Shown: positions 6,019-6,789 of the stretch, in pieces
Layout: each line of letters starts with the position of its first letter
Numbering within the stretch: the stretch's first letter is position 1
Notes under the pieces: model-generated
What the model was told of the DNA's origin: nothing
The model's database searches: none
Seen by the model: only the letters and a program-made list of their open reading frames with translations
Made by a program: the position numbers and the translations under genes
Assembly (NCBI GenBank): GCA_024280585.1
Contig: JAJRPW010000154.1
Coordinates: 1 to 6,789, forward strand
Length of the DNA: 6,789 nucleotides
DNA from: Alphaproteobacteria bacterium
GTDB taxonomy: Bacteria; Pseudomonadota; Alphaproteobacteria; Rickettsiales; UBA6187
Direction of reading: 5' to 3'

Positions 6019-6789
6019 TTATAATTTAGGTTTCCAGCGACGCAAGAGTAAAGAATTCATCACAACGCTTACAGAACTAAAAGCCATCGCCGCACCTGCA
6101 AATGCAGGATTAAGCATACCAAAAGCGGCAAGCGGTATCCCAATGATATTATAAATGAACGCCCAAAACAAATTTTGCATAATCTTACGCCATGTCGCCC
6201 CTGATATATCATAAGCTGCTGGCACAAGTCTTGGGTCAGGACGCATTAAGGTAATGCCAGCCGTTTCTAACGCCACGTCAGAACCTGTGCCCATCGCAAT
6301 GCCAACATCTGCCAACGCTAAGGCTGGGGCATCATTCACGCCATCTCCCACCATCGTCACAACCATCCCACTTTTTTGCGCCTGCGCAATAATTTTAGCT
6401 TTATCTTCTGGCTTCGCTTGGGCTAAAGCATCATCTAACCCCAAACTTCTCGCCACAGACTGCACCACCGCTTCGGCATCTCCGCTCACCATCATTGTTT
6501 TAATATTTTTATCTCGAAGACTTAAAATAGCAGATTTAGCCCCCTCCTTCACTTGATCTGCTAAACCAATCAACCCTAAAAATTGCTGGTCTTGTGCGAG
6601 GTAAATCACGGTCTGCCCCTCTTTTTCCAAAGATAATGCTTTGTCTTGTGCACCTTGCAGCTCAATATTATGCTGTATCATCAGGCCAAGGTTTCCCGCT
6701 AAAATGACTTTGCCCTCACTTTGCCCCTCAACACCCGCACCAATAATGGCTTGAAAAGATGTTATTTTAGGAAGATCGCTGTCCGTTTC
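6019..6789 (-). CDS. copA: Cu+-exporting P1B-1-type ATPase, C-terminal part (5' end outside window)
   Basis: The frame is open to the right edge; 256 C-terminal residues are visible of a protein usually 700-850 long. The visible part starts in the nucleotide-binding domain (GAGVEGQ near residue 17, the family's G-x-G site), passes through the P-domain (MVSGD, 100-104; KPEDK; GDGVNDAPALA, from 148) and ends in the last two membrane helices. These carry the Cu+ selectivity signature: YN-IIGI-P (213-219) and P-x6-M-x2-SS-x2-V-x2-NS (from 228, with M235 and SS 238-239). The enzyme pumps monovalent copper out of the cytoplasm at the expense of ATP through an aspartyl phosphate; that Asp (DKTGT) lies outside the window. 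Any metal-binding N-domains or CueR-type operator cannot be seen. An internal ATG at 6681 is not the start. Confidence 0.93.
   Translation of the reverse strand, partial: ETDSDLPKITSFQAIIGAGVEGQSEGKVILAGNLGLMIQHNIELQGAQDKALSLEKEGQTVIYLAQDQQFLGLIGLADQVKEGAKSAILSLRDKNIKTMMVSGDAEAVVQSVARSLGLDDALAQAKPEDKAKIIAQAQKSGMVVTMVGDGVNDAPALALADVGIAMGTGSDVALETAGITLMRPDPRLVPAAYDISGATWRKIMQNLFWAFIYNIIGIPLAAFGMLNPAFAGAAMAFSSVSVVMNSLLLRRWKPKL

Noticed and set aside
6254..6556. 100-codon plus-strand frame opposite the copper ATPase
   Set aside because: It is a shadow of the ATPase P-domain, whose minus-strand motifs are unmistakable.
1..6789. CRISPR array, insertion sequence or retron-like element
   Set aside because: I saw no regularly spaced repeats, transposase motifs, terminal inverted repeats or reverse transcriptase motifs on either strand.

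Overview
The window looks like chromosomal DNA of a fairly AT-rich Gram-negative bacterium. An alphaproteobacterium is the best guess. The reasons are the 103-residue two-TM protein, which resembles a small family I recall from Alphaproteobacteria, and an ATCCCGCA/TGCGGGAT palindrome of the kind scattered in intergenic DNA of that class. I cannot name a genus.

Left part (1-2684): a cell-envelope glycosylation neighbourhood. The C-terminal half of a GtrA-like membrane protein is followed without a gap by a small SAM-dependent methyltransferase, both on +. Convergent to them and only 2 bp away is a large multi-pass GT-C type (GT39/PMT-like) membrane glycosyltransferase on -, with a good sigma70 promoter at 2730-2758. 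Together they suggest transfer or tailoring of a lipid-linked sugar on the outer face of the inner membrane.

Middle part (about 2790-5063): this reads best as the scar of an integrated island at a tRNA gene. A 91-nt tRNA-Ser(GGA) on - ends at 4973 with its 3' end facing left. About 2.1 kb away, at 2816-2867, lies an imperfect direct copy of the tRNA 3' end plus about 32 bp of its downstream flank. A terminator hairpin (2791-2811) sits just beyond that distal copy, where the tRNA's own terminator should be. Between the copies are a broken hsdR gene (two frameshifts, helicase core deleted), a secreted peptidoglycan-binding-domain protein with a very basic linker and an unrecognised six-cysteine C-terminal part, and a palindromic element. 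No integrase remains.

Right part (5064-6789): a 374-bp mostly non-coding stretch with a possible promoter, the 103-residue membrane protein on +, then on - the C-terminal third of a Cu+-exporting P1B-type ATPase (CopA) running in from beyond the right edge. A 59-residue single-TM protein lies directly downstream of it and is probably co-transcribed.
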